A stretch of 64,000 bases of DNA from Candidatus Peregrinibacteria bacterium HGW-Peregrinibacteria-1 (GTDB taxonomy: Bacteria > Patescibacteriota > Gracilibacteria > UBA1369 > LOWO2-01-FULL-3), in assembly GCA_002839505.1 (NCBI GenBank), contig PGYE01000001.1, positions 833,995 through 897,994 on the forward strand, given 5' to 3'. Below are positions 27,633 through 37,576 of this stretch, piece after piece (within the stretch, counting starts at the first letter, position 1; every line of letters starts with the position of its first letter). The translations under genes and the position numbers were made by a program. The notes beneath the pieces are model-generated. The model did no database searches. It was not told the DNA's origin and worked only from the letters and a program-made list of their open reading frames with translations.

Positions 27633-28937
27633 TTATTCTTCCACAGATTCCAAACAGGCCGCCATCTCAGCTTCCGCAATATTTACTCTCCATTGTGGAA
27701 CAACATATTCCTCAAGAACACGATCTTCAATTGATGTCGTCACATCAACAACATAATAATTCAAAGAGCTCGCCAACCAAGTTTGGAAATTTTTATCGTC
27801 CGGCACCCAATCAAAATTTGCACACCCTCCCGGAGACCAATCTACTGAAGGAATTTCCTGTAAAACCACTCGCTCACCATCACCCAGTCCCGCCACAAAT
27901 CGCAAATAAGGAACTTCTTCCCCCTCACCTGCAAATCCACTCCACTCATAAACTTTTTCCGCCACATCTTCATTCGCATCATACTTATATAAAATACTCA
28001 TTGTACTACCATCTTCATACGAATACCCATAAGTACTGAAGTACAAGCCATTATCAAACTCAAGCATTCCACTAGAACCAACCGTCCCATACCATCCTCC
28101 ATCACCTTGGCTTACCGTCCAGAACCCATCTCCAACCGGAATAATATTTCCTGCCGGCCCTTCAACCCCAAGAATATGCGAAGAATCTGCTATCCCATAA
28201 ACAAAAGGGTAAAAGTTTTCAATCAGGTAATCCTTTTTGCACACCGGTTCACCACAAAGCCCAAAATCCCCGCTCGTCGTTCCACTCTCAATTGAAGCAT
28301 ATGTCGCTACATAACCATAATACATCCCCAAATATTCATCTAATTGCCCAGCTTCACTCTTAATCTTTCTTGTCATCATATCTGCCATTTCCGCTCTTGT
28401 GATAAGTTGTCCAAAAGAATCAATCGTCAAAGGTATCAGATTGTTATCAGAAGCCTTCTCAACGATCCCACGATACCATGGCTGCGAAGCGAGATTATAT
28501 TCCTCTCCAAACACCTCCAACACAATCTTCATCGCCTCCACAAAATTAATATTCGCTGCCGGACGGAAAAGCCCGTCAGAATATCCTACAACCCAGCCTT
28601 GCTCCTTTGCATAACAAATATATCCTGTGAACCACTCCCCAGCTGGAACATCCCCAAAACAACTTTCATTCGCCAAAGCCGCAAACTCCTGATCCTCATC
28701 CAAATAAGCTGTCTCCATCACCAATTTCATAAATTCCGCTCGATTGATAGTCAAATCATAACCGAAACTTCCATCTGCATAACCAACCACAATCCCCTTC
28801 TCAGCTAAAAAAGACACAGCCTCAGAATAAAAACTGCCCTCTTCAACATCGGAAAAACCTCCAGAAGTTGTCACCGCTGAAACTGTCAACGAAATTGACA
28901 TCAATGAAACAAAAATTCCGAATAATATTTTTTTCAT
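27633..28937 (-). CDS. SLH-domain surface protein
   Basis: Signal peptide (MKKILFGIFVSLMSISLTVSA) followed by three S-layer-homology repeats at about 25-80, 88-145 and 150-200 (FSDVEEGSFYSEAVSFLAEK, GYADGSF, GYSDGLFRP, TRAEM), which usually bind cell-wall polymers. The C-terminal 230 residues form an unrecognised, probably beta-rich domain with several Cys and Trp-Gly segments. 434 aa. It ends just before the groES promoter and its start lies 71 nt from the end of rny. Confidence 0.8.
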   Translation of the reverse strand: MKKILFGIFVSLMSISLTVSAVTTSGGFSDVEEGSFYSEAVSFLAEKGIVVGYADGSFGYDLTINRAEFMKLVMETAYLDEDQEFAALANESCFGDVPAGEWFTGYICYAKEQGWVVGYSDGLFRPAANINFVEAMKIVLEVFGEEYNLASQPWYRGIVEKASDNNLIPLTIDSFGQLITRAEMADMMTRKIKSEAGQLDEYLGMYYGYVATYASIESGTTSGDFGLCGEPVCKKDYLIENFYPFVYGIADSSHILGVEGPAGNIIPVGDGFWTVSQGDGGWYGTVGSSGMLEFDNGLYFSTYGYSYEDGSTMSILYKYDANEDVAEKVYEWSGFAGEGEEVPYLRFVAGLGDGERVVLQEIPSVDWSPGGCANFDWVPDDKNFQTWLASSLNYYVVDVTTSIEDRVLEEYVVPQWRVNIAEAEMAACLESVEE

Positions 28938-29008
28938 AATCTGATATTAATTAGTAAATGTAAGATTAATTATTAACTTATTAAACATCTCAAACTCCAA
29001 TCTCTAAT

Positions 29009-30529
29009 CTATTCAGCATACTCCACAGCTCTTGTCTCACGGACAACATATACCTTCACTGGCTCTGGATAATGTAGATCTTTCTCTATTTTCATAGCAA
29101 TCTGGTGAGAAAGTCTTACTGCCTGCAAATCATCCACCTTCTCCGCATTAACAAAAATTCGCACCTCTGTTCCAGCCTGCACCGCATAACTCTTCTCCAC
29201 TCCATCAAATCCATTACATAGATTTTCAAGCTCCATCAATCTCTTAATGTGTGCATCCAGATTATCCTTTTGAGCACCTGGTCGAGTATTTGAAATCAAA
29301 TTAGCTGCCTGCACAATTTGCGCCTCCAATGTCGTCGGAGCCGGATCGTCATGATGCGCCTCGATCGCATGAACAACATCTTCCGATAGACCAAACTTGC
29401 GAGCAATATCAGCACCTATTTTAGCATGGTGACCAGGTATCTCATGATCCACCGCTTTCCCAATATCATGCAAAAGACCGGCCTTCTGACAAACAGTTGC
29501 ATCAGCGCCAAGCTCCGCCGCCAATCCCGCCGCAATATAAGAAACCTCTATCGAATGCTTCAATGCATTTTGCCCATGTGTAACACGGAACTTCAAACGA
29601 CCTAGAATCTTTATCAAGTTAGGATGTAAACCAGTTACGCCTGTCTGCAAGACCGCCTTCTCCCCAAGATCCTTAATCAAAACATTCACATCTTCCTTCA
29701 CCTTTTCAACCGTCTCTTCAATTCGCGCCGGATGAATACGTCCATCCTCAAGCAATCTTTCCAGTGCCACCTTGGCAACATAACGACGAACCAAGTCAAA
29801 TCCGGAAATGACAATAGATCCCGGTGTATCATCAACAATTACATCAATCCCAGTAGCCTGCTCAAATGCATTGATATTTCGCCCCTCACGCCCAATAATT
29901 CGTCCCTTCATGTCGTCACTTGGCAAATTAACGGTCGTCGCGGTGGACTCCGCAGTGGTCTCCGATGCACATCGTGAAATAGCATCGGCTATTATCCACT
30001 TTGCCTTTTCCCCTGCCTTTTCCTTCAAAGTTTTCTCATACTTTTTTATTTGAGCCACTATATCCTCACTAGCCTCCTCTTCAACTTTTTTCAAAATCAT
30101 ACTTTTAGCCTCTTCCGTGCTCATAGCCGCTACTCTTTCAAGCTCCAAAGATTGCTTTCTGTGAAGAAGCTCTACCTCCTCTCTCATTTTTCGAATTGAA
30201 GCCGCCTTCGAATCTATATCTCCTTTCACCTTATCAATTGCCTCATTCTTATCGTCCAAAGACTTTTCCTTTTGGAGCAACCTTTCTTCAAGCTGATCGA
30301 TTCTCTCCTGTCTCTTTCGTTCATTCTTCTTCACCTCATCCTGCAATTTCAACGCTTCATTCCTTGCATTATACAGTATTTCTTTCGCCTGAATCTTGGC
30401 ATCTCTAAAAGCTTTCTCTGACTCTGAAAGCAAATCCTTATTTTTATTACTGACTTTATTCTTATAATAAAAATAGCCTCCCGCGCCTCCTGCGGCCAGA
30501 CCGATAAATATAAACAACAGGGTTTCCAT
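29009..30529 (-). CDS. rny: Ribonuclease Y
   Basis: Membrane-anchored endoribonuclease that starts mRNA decay. N-terminal TM (LLFIFIGLAAGGAGGYFYY), long coiled coil (about 25-190, Lys/Glu-rich), KH domain (GRIIGREGRNINAFEQATG) and HD domain with LLHDIGKAVDHE and HHAKIGADIA as metal ligands. 506 aa is normal. The 301-nt region ahead of it contains a possible long-range stem, see the separate entry. Confidence 0.95.
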   Translation of the reverse strand: METLLFIFIGLAAGGAGGYFYYKNKVSNKNKDLLSESEKAFRDAKIQAKEILYNARNEALKLQDEVKKNERKRQERIDQLEERLLQKEKSLDDKNEAIDKVKGDIDSKAASIRKMREEVELLHRKQSLELERVAAMSTEEAKSMILKKVEEEASEDIVAQIKKYEKTLKEKAGEKAKWIIADAISRCASETTAESTATTVNLPSDDMKGRIIGREGRNINAFEQATGIDVIVDDTPGSIVISGFDLVRRYVAKVALERLLEDGRIHPARIEETVEKVKEDVNVLIKDLGEKAVLQTGVTGLHPNLIKILGRLKFRVTHGQNALKHSIEVSYIAAGLAAELGADATVCQKAGLLHDIGKAVDHEIPGHHAKIGADIARKFGLSEDVVHAIEAHHDDPAPTTLEAQIVQAANLISNTRPGAQKDNLDAHIKRLMELENLCNGFDGVEKSYAVQAGTEVRIFVNAEKVDDLQAVRLSHQIAMKIEKDLHYPEPVKVYVVRETRAVEYAE

Positions 30530-30830
30530 AATTTCAAATAGTTAATTAACGTATATTAACGAAGATATTTGAGACCCTGCCTGTGAATTAAGCTCAATGA
30601 ACCCTATTTAAAAGCGAATTTACTATTTTTTTAAATCAAGTGTTTATTTAACTCATTCTGCAGGTCTCCATTCTCTTCTTTGGTGAGTCGGCGTTCGAAA
30701 CCGACAACTCTTACATAAAACAAATTAAATATACCGATGCCACCTTAAATGTCAAACAACGATAATTTATATTTTTCTTACATTTTCTAAAGAACCTGCT
30801 CCCAAAATAAACACAATTAACAAATGAAAA
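30530..30830. other. 301-bp gap between rny and the LTD-domain gene, with inverted repeats
   Basis: No gene seen. On the minus strand a segment at 30661-30669 (GAGACCTGC) can pair with GCAGGGTCTC at 30571-30580 (9 bp plus a bulge) across an AT-rich loop of about 80 nt, and a smaller hairpin lies at 30684-30710 (TCGG/CCGA arms). Both lie in the presumed rny leader. The small hairpin contains GTTCGAA, which recalls a tRNA T-arm, but no other tRNA parts are present. Confidence 0.35.
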
Positions 30831-31607
30831 ATGAAAATGGCTATCCTGGCAATAATCATATTCACCACAACAAACTCCGCCATGGCGATCAAAATCACCG
30901 AAGTCTACCCAAACCCTCCAGGCACAGACGCCGGCAAGGAATGGGTCGAGCTTTACAACTCCACTCCTGAAGAAATAAGTCTCGACAAGTGGATAATAAC
31001 CAACAATAAAAACACCTACTCCCTCACTGGCACAATTCCTGCACACAGTCTTAAGCAAATCATCTTCACCAAAACCTTTCTCACAAATGAAAACACTACT
31101 ATCACCCTACAAAACGCCCAAAACAGAATTAGTGATCAAATTAGTTATACAAATAGCCTTGAGGGACAAAGCTACAGCAAAAGCTTAACAAAGGAAAACA
31201 ACACTCAAAAAATCAATTGGTTCTGGCTTACTCCCACCCCTGGCATAAAAAATGCCTCCACTAAAACCATCACCGGATTAATAACCACGCCACCTTCAAT
31301 ATCCGACATATTCTACTTTGAAATCGCAAACGGTCGAGGAAAACACACTATAAAAATTGACAACAACAACATAAGCTTCGATCAAATAAGAGCCAGCCTC
31401 ATCCAAGACACCCTGATAAAAATCACCGTTACCACCGACAACACCTTAATCGCCTATCAGATACTAGATTTCCCGAAACCTGAAATTTACCGCAAAACAT
31501 CAAATTCACTGCAAAACCTACAATTTTTCATCCCCGTCATTGCAATCCTAATATTACTTAAGAATCACCTCGCAAAGAGTCAAGAAACTCAATTCAACAC
31601 ATTATAA
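30831..31607 (+). CDS. Lamin-tail (LTD) domain surface protein with C-terminal anchor
   Basis: Signal peptide (MKMAILAIIIFTTTNSAMA), then an LTD domain (about 20-125: ITEVYPNPPGTDAGKEWVEL, ISLDKWIITNNKNTYSL), the Ig-like fold found in bacterial surface and nuclease-associated proteins. The segment WFWLTPTPGIKNAS is the usual domain end. A second beta region (about 150-215) and one C-terminal TM (QFFIPVIAILILLK) follow. 258 aa. No catalytic motif. It overlaps the convergent SLH gene by 19 nt. Confidence 0.75.
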   Translation: MKMAILAIIIFTTTNSAMAIKITEVYPNPPGTDAGKEWVELYNSTPEEISLDKWIITNNKNTYSLTGTIPAHSLKQIIFTKTFLTNENTTITLQNAQNRISDQISYTNSLEGQSYSKSLTKENNTQKINWFWLTPTPGIKNASTKTITGLITTPPSISDIFYFEIANGRGKHTIKIDNNNISFDQIRASLIQDTLIKITVTTDNTLIAYQILDFPKPEIYRKTSNSLQNLQFFIPVIAILILLKNHLAKSQETQFNTL

Positions 31608-32380
31608 ATAACCCCTGCAACATCACCTCTTCTCAAATTATAGTCCGGTGAAAAAGTATCACCTTGCTCATAAAAACCTTCAACTGCTGCCACATTTGCA
31701 TAGGGCAGAAACCAATCATCTAAATCAACATCACCATAAATTATTTCCGATTCAACCGGAAGCACTAATCCTAGAGCCTCCACAATCATCTTGGTAGCCT
31801 CCGCTTTATTCACGGGTTGATAAGGTCGATAAAAATTACCATCATAGCCTGCTATAAAACCTTTTTCCTTAGCAAAGCAGACATCTGCCGCAAACCACTC
31901 ATTTTTAACATCCTCAAAGCAATTCTCAAGTTGCATGCCACCAAAATCCGCATCAATAGCCTTGTTCAACATAACCCAAAACTCCGCCCTGGAAACCACC
32001 TGATCTGGCCGAAAATAACCATCCTGATACCCCTTGATAACCCCTCTATCATATAAATTTTCAATCTTATGCGCATGCTGTGTATCCTCACCCACATCTG
32101 GGAACACCCCCCTGTGAATATTGTCGCTTAAAGTCTCGTTCGTTTCCACCAAACTATCCCCTGACAACAAAATAGTCTCTCGTGCTTCCCTATCTCTCTC
32201 ATTCGCCAAAAGTAAGTCCGCTTTTAATAAATCAATTTGATTGCCCGTCGACAAATAAAAAGACACCATCGTATAACCAGAAAACAAAACAAATAAGATC
32301 AACAGAATTGTAAAAGCGTGATCATCAAGACCTTTAATTTTTTTCAAAAATGAATCAGCTTTTTTTTCTTTTTTCGGCAT
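31589..32380 (-). CDS. Membrane-anchored protein with three SLH repeats
   Basis: 263 aa. A Lys-rich cytoplasmic N-terminus and one TM (FTILLILFVLFSGYTMVSFY) precede a short coiled segment and three SLH repeats (about 85-140, 145-200, 205-262), with GYQDGYFRPDQVVSRAEF and DGNFYRPYQPVNKAEA. Unlike the other two SLH proteins here it has an uncleaved membrane anchor, so it may tie the membrane to the wall. Follows the AI-2E permease gene after 9 nt on the same strand. Confidence 0.8.
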   Translation of the reverse strand: MPKKEKKADSFLKKIKGLDDHAFTILLILFVLFSGYTMVSFYLSTGNQIDLLKADLLLANERDREARETILLSGDSLVETNETLSDNIHRGVFPDVGEDTQHAHKIENLYDRGVIKGYQDGYFRPDQVVSRAEFWVMLNKAIDADFGGMQLENCFEDVKNEWFAADVCFAKEKGFIAGYDGNFYRPYQPVNKAEATKMIVEALGLVLPVESEIIYGDVDLDDWFLPYANVAAVEGFYEQGDTFSPDYNLRRGDVAGVIYNVLN

Positions 32381-32389
32381 AAAATAATA

Positions 32390-33556
32390 TTAATCATTAA
32401 GAACTTTTCGATACTCCGCCTCATATATGTGCAGGAATGACATCAATAATATATAAACTAGCGGACCAACTATTACTCCTTTCAGTCCCATCGTCATCAC
32501 TCCACCCAAGATAACCAAAAACATCATCAACGGATAAGTCTTTGCCTTTCCTCCAATCAAATAAGGTCGCACAAAATTATCAACTGAGCTTACAATTAAT
32601 AGGCACCAACCTAGTAAAACCAATGCCATCACATACTCACCCAACGCCAACAAAACGATGACCGCCGGCACCCAGACAACCGCAGTACCAATAACCGGAA
32701 CCAAAGAGAAAAAACCTATAGCCGCCCCCCATAAAACCGGATTTGAAACACCCACGATCCAAAACCCTAATCCTCCAACAAACCCCTGCAACACTGCCGT
32801 CAAAAACACACCATAAACAACCGCCTTAACCATGGAGATAAATTTATCTACCAACTGAACTTCATACGCCCTAGGCAAAGGCGCCAACATACTAGCGCGT
32901 TCCATCAACTTGGCACCATCCTTGAAAAAGTAAAACATCCCAAACAACATCACAACAGTAGCTAAGAGAAAACTGCTAATCCCAGCTATCAGCGTCCCCG
33001 TCTGCTTAACAAGACCAGAACTCAAACTCTGAGCCATGCCAGTAATACCAGCCTTTAAATCATCAGTTGTAACATCAACAAGACCCTCAACGCTCGCCTG
33101 CAACCAATCATAAACGCCCTCAATAAAAAGAATATATTTATCAAAATCTCCGGACTGCACCCTTTGATCAACAATTGTATACAAGCTTGCTGCTTCTTCC
33201 GCTAACAGAATCACTAAAATGATAATCGGAATTACAATAATCAAAACCACCAATAAGCAGGTCAAAAAAGACGCCGTTCTCCTCCAGCCTCGCAGCAATG
33301 CCACAAGCTTCAAATAAACTGGGTAAAAAGCTATACTTAAAACCACTGCCAGAAAAATCGGTGTTATAAATGGCCAAACAAGATAAAAAAACAGAATCAA
33401 AGTTCCTACGACACATATAATTAAGAAATATGCCGGCAACTTCTGCAAAACCAACGGGTTACGCAGATCTCTTGAAGATAATCTCTTAATTCCGCTCCGG
33501 CTAGGTTTTTTAGCTCCAGCTTCTTCGCCTTTATCCTTTAACTTCTTTTTAAACAA
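32390..33556 (-). CDS. AI-2E family (PerM/YdiK-type) membrane permease
   Basis: 388 aa with about eight TMs and the family core PVIGTAVVWVPAVIVLLALG and GGVMTMGLKGVIVGPLVY near the C-terminus. Family members export quorum signals or ions, or act as antiporters; substrate unknown here. The N-terminal 30 residues are Lys/Arg-rich and cytoplasmic. Co-directional with the SLH-anchor gene downstream. Confidence 0.85.
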   Translation of the reverse strand: MFKKKLKDKGEEAGAKKPSRSGIKRLSSRDLRNPLVLQKLPAYFLIICVVGTLILFFYLVWPFITPIFLAVVLSIAFYPVYLKLVALLRGWRRTASFLTCLLVVLIIVIPIIILVILLAEEAASLYTIVDQRVQSGDFDKYILFIEGVYDWLQASVEGLVDVTTDDLKAGITGMAQSLSSGLVKQTGTLIAGISSFLLATVVMLFGMFYFFKDGAKLMERASMLAPLPRAYEVQLVDKFISMVKAVVYGVFLTAVLQGFVGGLGFWIVGVSNPVLWGAAIGFFSLVPVIGTAVVWVPAVIVLLALGEYVMALVLLGWCLLIVSSVDNFVRPYLIGGKAKTYPLMMFLVILGGVMTMGLKGVIVGPLVYILLMSFLHIYEAEYRKVLND

Positions 33557-33676
33557 GGTATGAGAATTTAAAAACTAACAATAAAAGATATAGCACACTT
33601 TAAATTATCCAGTAAAATATATTCAATATCATTCTTGATTCAAGCATCGCACAACAGCATAACAAAACAATTTATT

Positions 33677-36600
33677 ATGGATTACAGCCAAGTATTCAGC
33701 GACAGATACAACCAACTAAACGAGCAACAAAAACTCGCAGTTGACACCATCGATGGCCCAGTACTTGTCGTTGCTGGCCCCGGATCCGGAAAAACCGAAC
33801 TTCTGAGTCTAAGAGTTGCCAACATCATAAGGTCCACCGACACCTCCCCCCGCGAAATACTATGCCTGACCTTCACCGACGCCGCCTCAATCAACATGCG
33901 CAAACGACTGCTGTCACTCATCGGGCCTGAAGCCCACCAAATCAACATCCACACCTTCCACAGTCTTGGCGAAGAAATCATCTCCCAAAACCCTCACTTT
34001 TTTTATCAAGGAGCCCGCTACAACACCGCTGACGAAATCATCAAAGTAAAAATTATTGAAGAAATTTTGAAAAAATCAAAATACGACAGCCAACTCAAAA
34101 GCTATAACCCTCGACAAGGCTACACTTACATGAATTCAATCAATCAATCTATTGGCGAACTGAAAAAAGCCGGAATATCGCCATCCACATTCAAAGAAAT
34201 CCTCAAACAAAGCCAATCAGAACTCACAAACATCACCCCCATAATCATACCTCTCTTTAATGAAAGGATCTCCAAAAAAATCATCGAAAAAGCTGCAGCC
34301 ACCCTCCTTGAACTACAAGCAGTCACCCACTCCGAGCACAGCATAACCGCGCACTACATTGACACATTCACTCAAGCGGTGGCCGAAGCTCAAGAAACCG
34401 GAAAAACAGTCCCGATTACAAACTTTAAAAAGAAATACATCACCAAAAATCACCTCGGGGAATTCTATCTCAAAGATGAAGACAACATCCTAAAAAATCT
34501 CGAACTCGCCGACATATATCAACACTATCAAGACCAGCTACAAAAAGAGTGTTATCACGATTTTGACGACATGATTATCACCACTATTAATACTATTTCC
34601 GAAAATCCCGAACTTCGCTTCAACCTACAAGAAAAATACCAATACATCCTAATTGATGAATTCCAAGATACCAACAGCTCACAAATCCAGCTCGTTGATC
34701 AGCTGATCAACATGGAAATATCCAATAACCGCCCCAATATCCTCGCCGTCGGAGACGACGATCAAGCCATTTATAAATTTCAAGGAGCCAATCTTTCCAA
34801 CATACAAGATTTTAAAAACAAATACCTCGACACCGCCACCATCGTCCTCACTGACAACTATCGCTCCCACCAAGACATCCTCGACCTCTCCCGCAGTGTC
34901 ATAACACAGGGATCCGAACGCCTAGAAAATCTCTACCCCAACGAAATTAAAAAAGACCTCATCGCCAAAAACAAAACCATCGCAACCTGCAATATCATCG
35001 AAAAATTATTCCCCACCTCACTACAAGAATATGACTTCATTGCCAAAGAAATCCGAGCGCTAAAAGAAAACGGACATAATCTCGATGAAATCGCCATCAT
35101 CTCCAGCAAACACGCCAGCCTTGAAAGCATCGTTCCCTACCTCAATCATTACGAAATACCCATCGAATATGATCGCAAGAACAATGTCCTCCAAGATCAG
35201 AAAATCAAAGAAATCATTACTATCATAAAATTCATTTTAACCATCAACAAAGCAACCCTACTCCCTTCCGAACACTTACTGCCGGAAATTCTTAGCTTTC
35301 CCTTCTACCAAATACCATCGCTCGAAATCTGGAAACTTTCACTCGCAGCAAAAAAGAACCACAACAGCTGGCTCGAAAACATGATCGAAGGAGAAAACAC
35401 CAAAATCAGAGACATTGCCAAATTCCTCATAGAACTCTCCGGCAAAGCCCACCATTCCACAGCCGAAGAAATTATCGACTACATCACCGGCGTCACAGAA
35501 TTGCAACTCGATGAAACCACAACATACAAAAATCCTTACAAGGATCATTATTTTGACACCTCTGACATCGAAGACAACACCGAATATTTCAGCTTCCTCC
35601 TCAACCTTCGAGCCTTCATCAACAAAATACGCACCCACCAAAACACCAAGACCCTATATGCCGAAGATGTCGTCGAGCTCACAGAACTCTACGAAACCCA
35701 CCATAAGGAATTATCAGTCACCTCATATATCAAGCCCACCACCGCCAGCGTAAAAATTCTTAGCGCCCACAAAGCAAAAGGAATGGAATTTGAAACCGTC
35801 TTCATTCTTCATTCTCAAGAACAACCTTGGATCAAAAGAAATGGCAGCTCCAACATCAGTTTCCCCTCACATCTAAAACTAAAACCCGAAAAAGACAACC
35901 ATGACGACATCCTCAGACTATATTTTGTCGCCATAACTCGCGCCAAATCAAACCTCTACATGACTCGATACCAGTACAATGATAAAGGTGAAGAAGACCT
36001 ACCCCTATATTTCCTATCCAATTTCGAAACCAAAGACAAAAAGAAATCCGCCATCCATAACGCTAAGGTAACGCAATACAATAATGAATATGCCGAAGAA
36101 AACGACCTAATCGAACTACTCGAAAAAGTGACACCAAAAGAGGTGAAAAATGAACTAACCGGGGATCATCGCGCTATCTTCAACAATTTACTTTCAACCT
36201 ATCAACTAAGCATAACTCATCTCAACAATTTCATCGACCTCAGTTATGCCGGCCCAAAGAAGTTTCTCGAACAAAATCTCCTTCAATTTCCCCAAAAACC
36301 AAGCCCTCACAACGCCTACGGCTCAGCCATTCACGACGCACTCGACAAACTACAAAACAAACTCACCAAAACCCACCAGCTCGAACCCCTCCCCGAACTA
36401 CTTCAAGACTTCGAAACAGCCCTTCAAAATCAACACCTCAATCGCCAAGACTTTGACCACCTTCTTCTCAAAGGACAAGAACAACTAACCAAATACTACC
36501 AAGAAAAAGGCCCCAGCTTCTCCCCAAGTGACAAGTCTGAATTCAATTTCAGGACTCAAAATGTTGTCGTCAAAAACGCCAATCTCACCGGTAAAATCGA

Positions 36601-37003
36601 CCGCATGTCGATCAATGAAAACGACAAGACTATCGCCGTCTACGATTACAAAACTGGAAAAGCACTGACAAGCTGGCAAGGCAAAGATGATAGCGCAAAA
36701 ATTAAAAGCCTAAAAATAAAAAACCAGCTCATCTTCTACAAACTACTAGTCGAAAACTCTCGTGTTTTCAAAGACAAGTATCGCGTAGAAAAGGGGATCA
36801 TCGAATTTATCGAACCCTACAAAGACCAACTTATAACCCTCGAACACACCATCACCACCGAAGACATCAATCGCCTAGCCAATCTCGCAAGCATCGTATA
36901 CCAAAAAGTACTCAACCTAGATTTTCCCGACACCTCCCATTACGGCACAAGCTACAAAGACATTCAAGCCTTCATCGATGACCTGCTCTCAGGAAACATT
37001 TAA
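33677..37003 (+). CDS. UvrD/PcrA-type helicase fused to a PD-(D/E)XK nuclease
   Basis: 1108 aa from the ATG at 33677; a TTG at 33635 would add 14 unmatched residues. The N-terminal two-thirds is an SF1A helicase: Q motif (LNEQQKLAVDTIDGPVLVVA), Walker A GPGSGKT (34-40), DEFQDTN and the late motif LRLYFVAITRAKSNLY. The C-terminal part (about 860-1100) is an AddB/Cas4-like nuclease with GSAIHDAL, GKIDRM and YDYKTGK. The pair of activities suggests AddAB/AdnAB-like break resection. Divergent from the permease gene. Confidence 0.9.
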   Translation: MDYSQVFSDRYNQLNEQQKLAVDTIDGPVLVVAGPGSGKTELLSLRVANIIRSTDTSPREILCLTFTDAASINMRKRLLSLIGPEAHQINIHTFHSLGEEIISQNPHFFYQGARYNTADEIIKVKIIEEILKKSKYDSQLKSYNPRQGYTYMNSINQSIGELKKAGISPSTFKEILKQSQSELTNITPIIIPLFNERISKKIIEKAAATLLELQAVTHSEHSITAHYIDTFTQAVAEAQETGKTVPITNFKKKYITKNHLGEFYLKDEDNILKNLELADIYQHYQDQLQKECYHDFDDMIITTINTISENPELRFNLQEKYQYILIDEFQDTNSSQIQLVDQLINMEISNNRPNILAVGDDDQAIYKFQGANLSNIQDFKNKYLDTATIVLTDNYRSHQDILDLSRSVITQGSERLENLYPNEIKKDLIAKNKTIATCNIIEKLFPTSLQEYDFIAKEIRALKENGHNLDEIAIISSKHASLESIVPYLNHYEIPIEYDRKNNVLQDQKIKEIITIIKFILTINKATLLPSEHLLPEILSFPFYQIPSLEIWKLSLAAKKNHNSWLENMIEGENTKIRDIAKFLIELSGKAHHSTAEEIIDYITGVTELQLDETTTYKNPYKDHYFDTSDIEDNTEYFSFLLNLRAFINKIRTHQNTKTLYAEDVVELTELYETHHKELSVTSYIKPTTASVKILSAHKAKGMEFETVFILHSQEQPWIKRNGSSNISFPSHLKLKPEKDNHDDILRLYFVAITRAKSNLYMTRYQYNDKGEEDLPLYFLSNFETKDKKKSAIHNAKVTQYNNEYAEENDLIELLEKVTPKEVKNELTGDHRAIFNNLLSTYQLSITHLNNFIDLSYAGPKKFLEQNLLQFPQKPSPHNAYGSAIHDALDKLQNKLTKTHQLEPLPELLQDFETALQNQHLNRQDFDHLLLKGQEQLTKYYQEKGPSFSPSDKSEFNFRTQNVVVKNANLTGKIDRMSINENDKTIAVYDYKTGKALTSWQGKDDSAKIKSLKIKNQLIFYKLLVENSRVFKDKYRVEKGIIEFIEPYKDQLITLEHTITTEDINRLANLASIVYQKVLNLDFPDTSHYGTSYKDIQAFIDDLLSGNI

Positions 37004-37026
37004 AAACCAGTACTTCCCTGCACACC

Positions 37027-37428
37027 TTATCTCTTCTTTTCTTCTCTACCGTTAACATACACCTTCATCTCCGGATTAATTTGCACCTTCATCGTTCCCA
37101 TCTCCGTCTCCAAATCAAGCTGCACAAATTTTGCCGGCAAAGTCGCCACATATTCATACAGTTTCTCCAAAGAATGCGCTAAACTCTCCTCCAACTCCAG
37201 CTGCTCCTCTCGCAAAGAATTATAATCATCATCCTCCAATAAAGTTGAGCGATGCTCATCCTCCATATCCTTCAGCTGCATTCTCAAATCCTTCACCGTC
37301 TTTCTCAGCTTCTCAAAATCCTCATTCTCAACTTTCTCCATCTTCTTCATCTCCTTTTTAACCAACTTCAAAGTCTCCCTATGTTTAGCCAAATCCTTCA
37401 AAACCAATAAAATCTTTCCATCAACCAT
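37027..37428 (-). CDS. Coiled-coil hypothetical protein
   Basis: 133 aa, highly charged. Residues 10-90 are predicted as long helices with heptad Leu/Lys/Glu (KLVKKEMKKMEKVENEDFEK), and the C-terminus is a small beta segment (MGTMKVQINPEMKVYVNGRE). No family recognised. Convergent with the helicase gene (23-nt gap); radC begins 148 nt beyond its start on the other strand. Confidence 0.55.
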   Translation of the reverse strand: MVDGKILLVLKDLAKHRETLKLVKKEMKKMEKVENEDFEKLRKTVKDLRMQLKDMEDEHRSTLLEDDDYNSLREEQLELEESLAHSLEKLYEYVATLPAKFVQLDLETEMGTMKVQINPEMKVYVNGREEKKR

Positions 37429-37576
37429 AAATCATTAAAATTAAAAACTATGTCGCTCCATCCTAACAGCTCAATAAAAAAACTCTACTTGAATTTTATC
37501 TTTTTCTTAGTTTTTTTTCACCACCCTACCTCACAATTTGACGACACCCCCCCCTCAAACCCATTAAAACAAAAAT

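Noticed and set aside
30684-30710. tRNA-like T-arm with GTTCGAA
   Set aside because: No acceptor, anticodon or D arm can be drawn around it.
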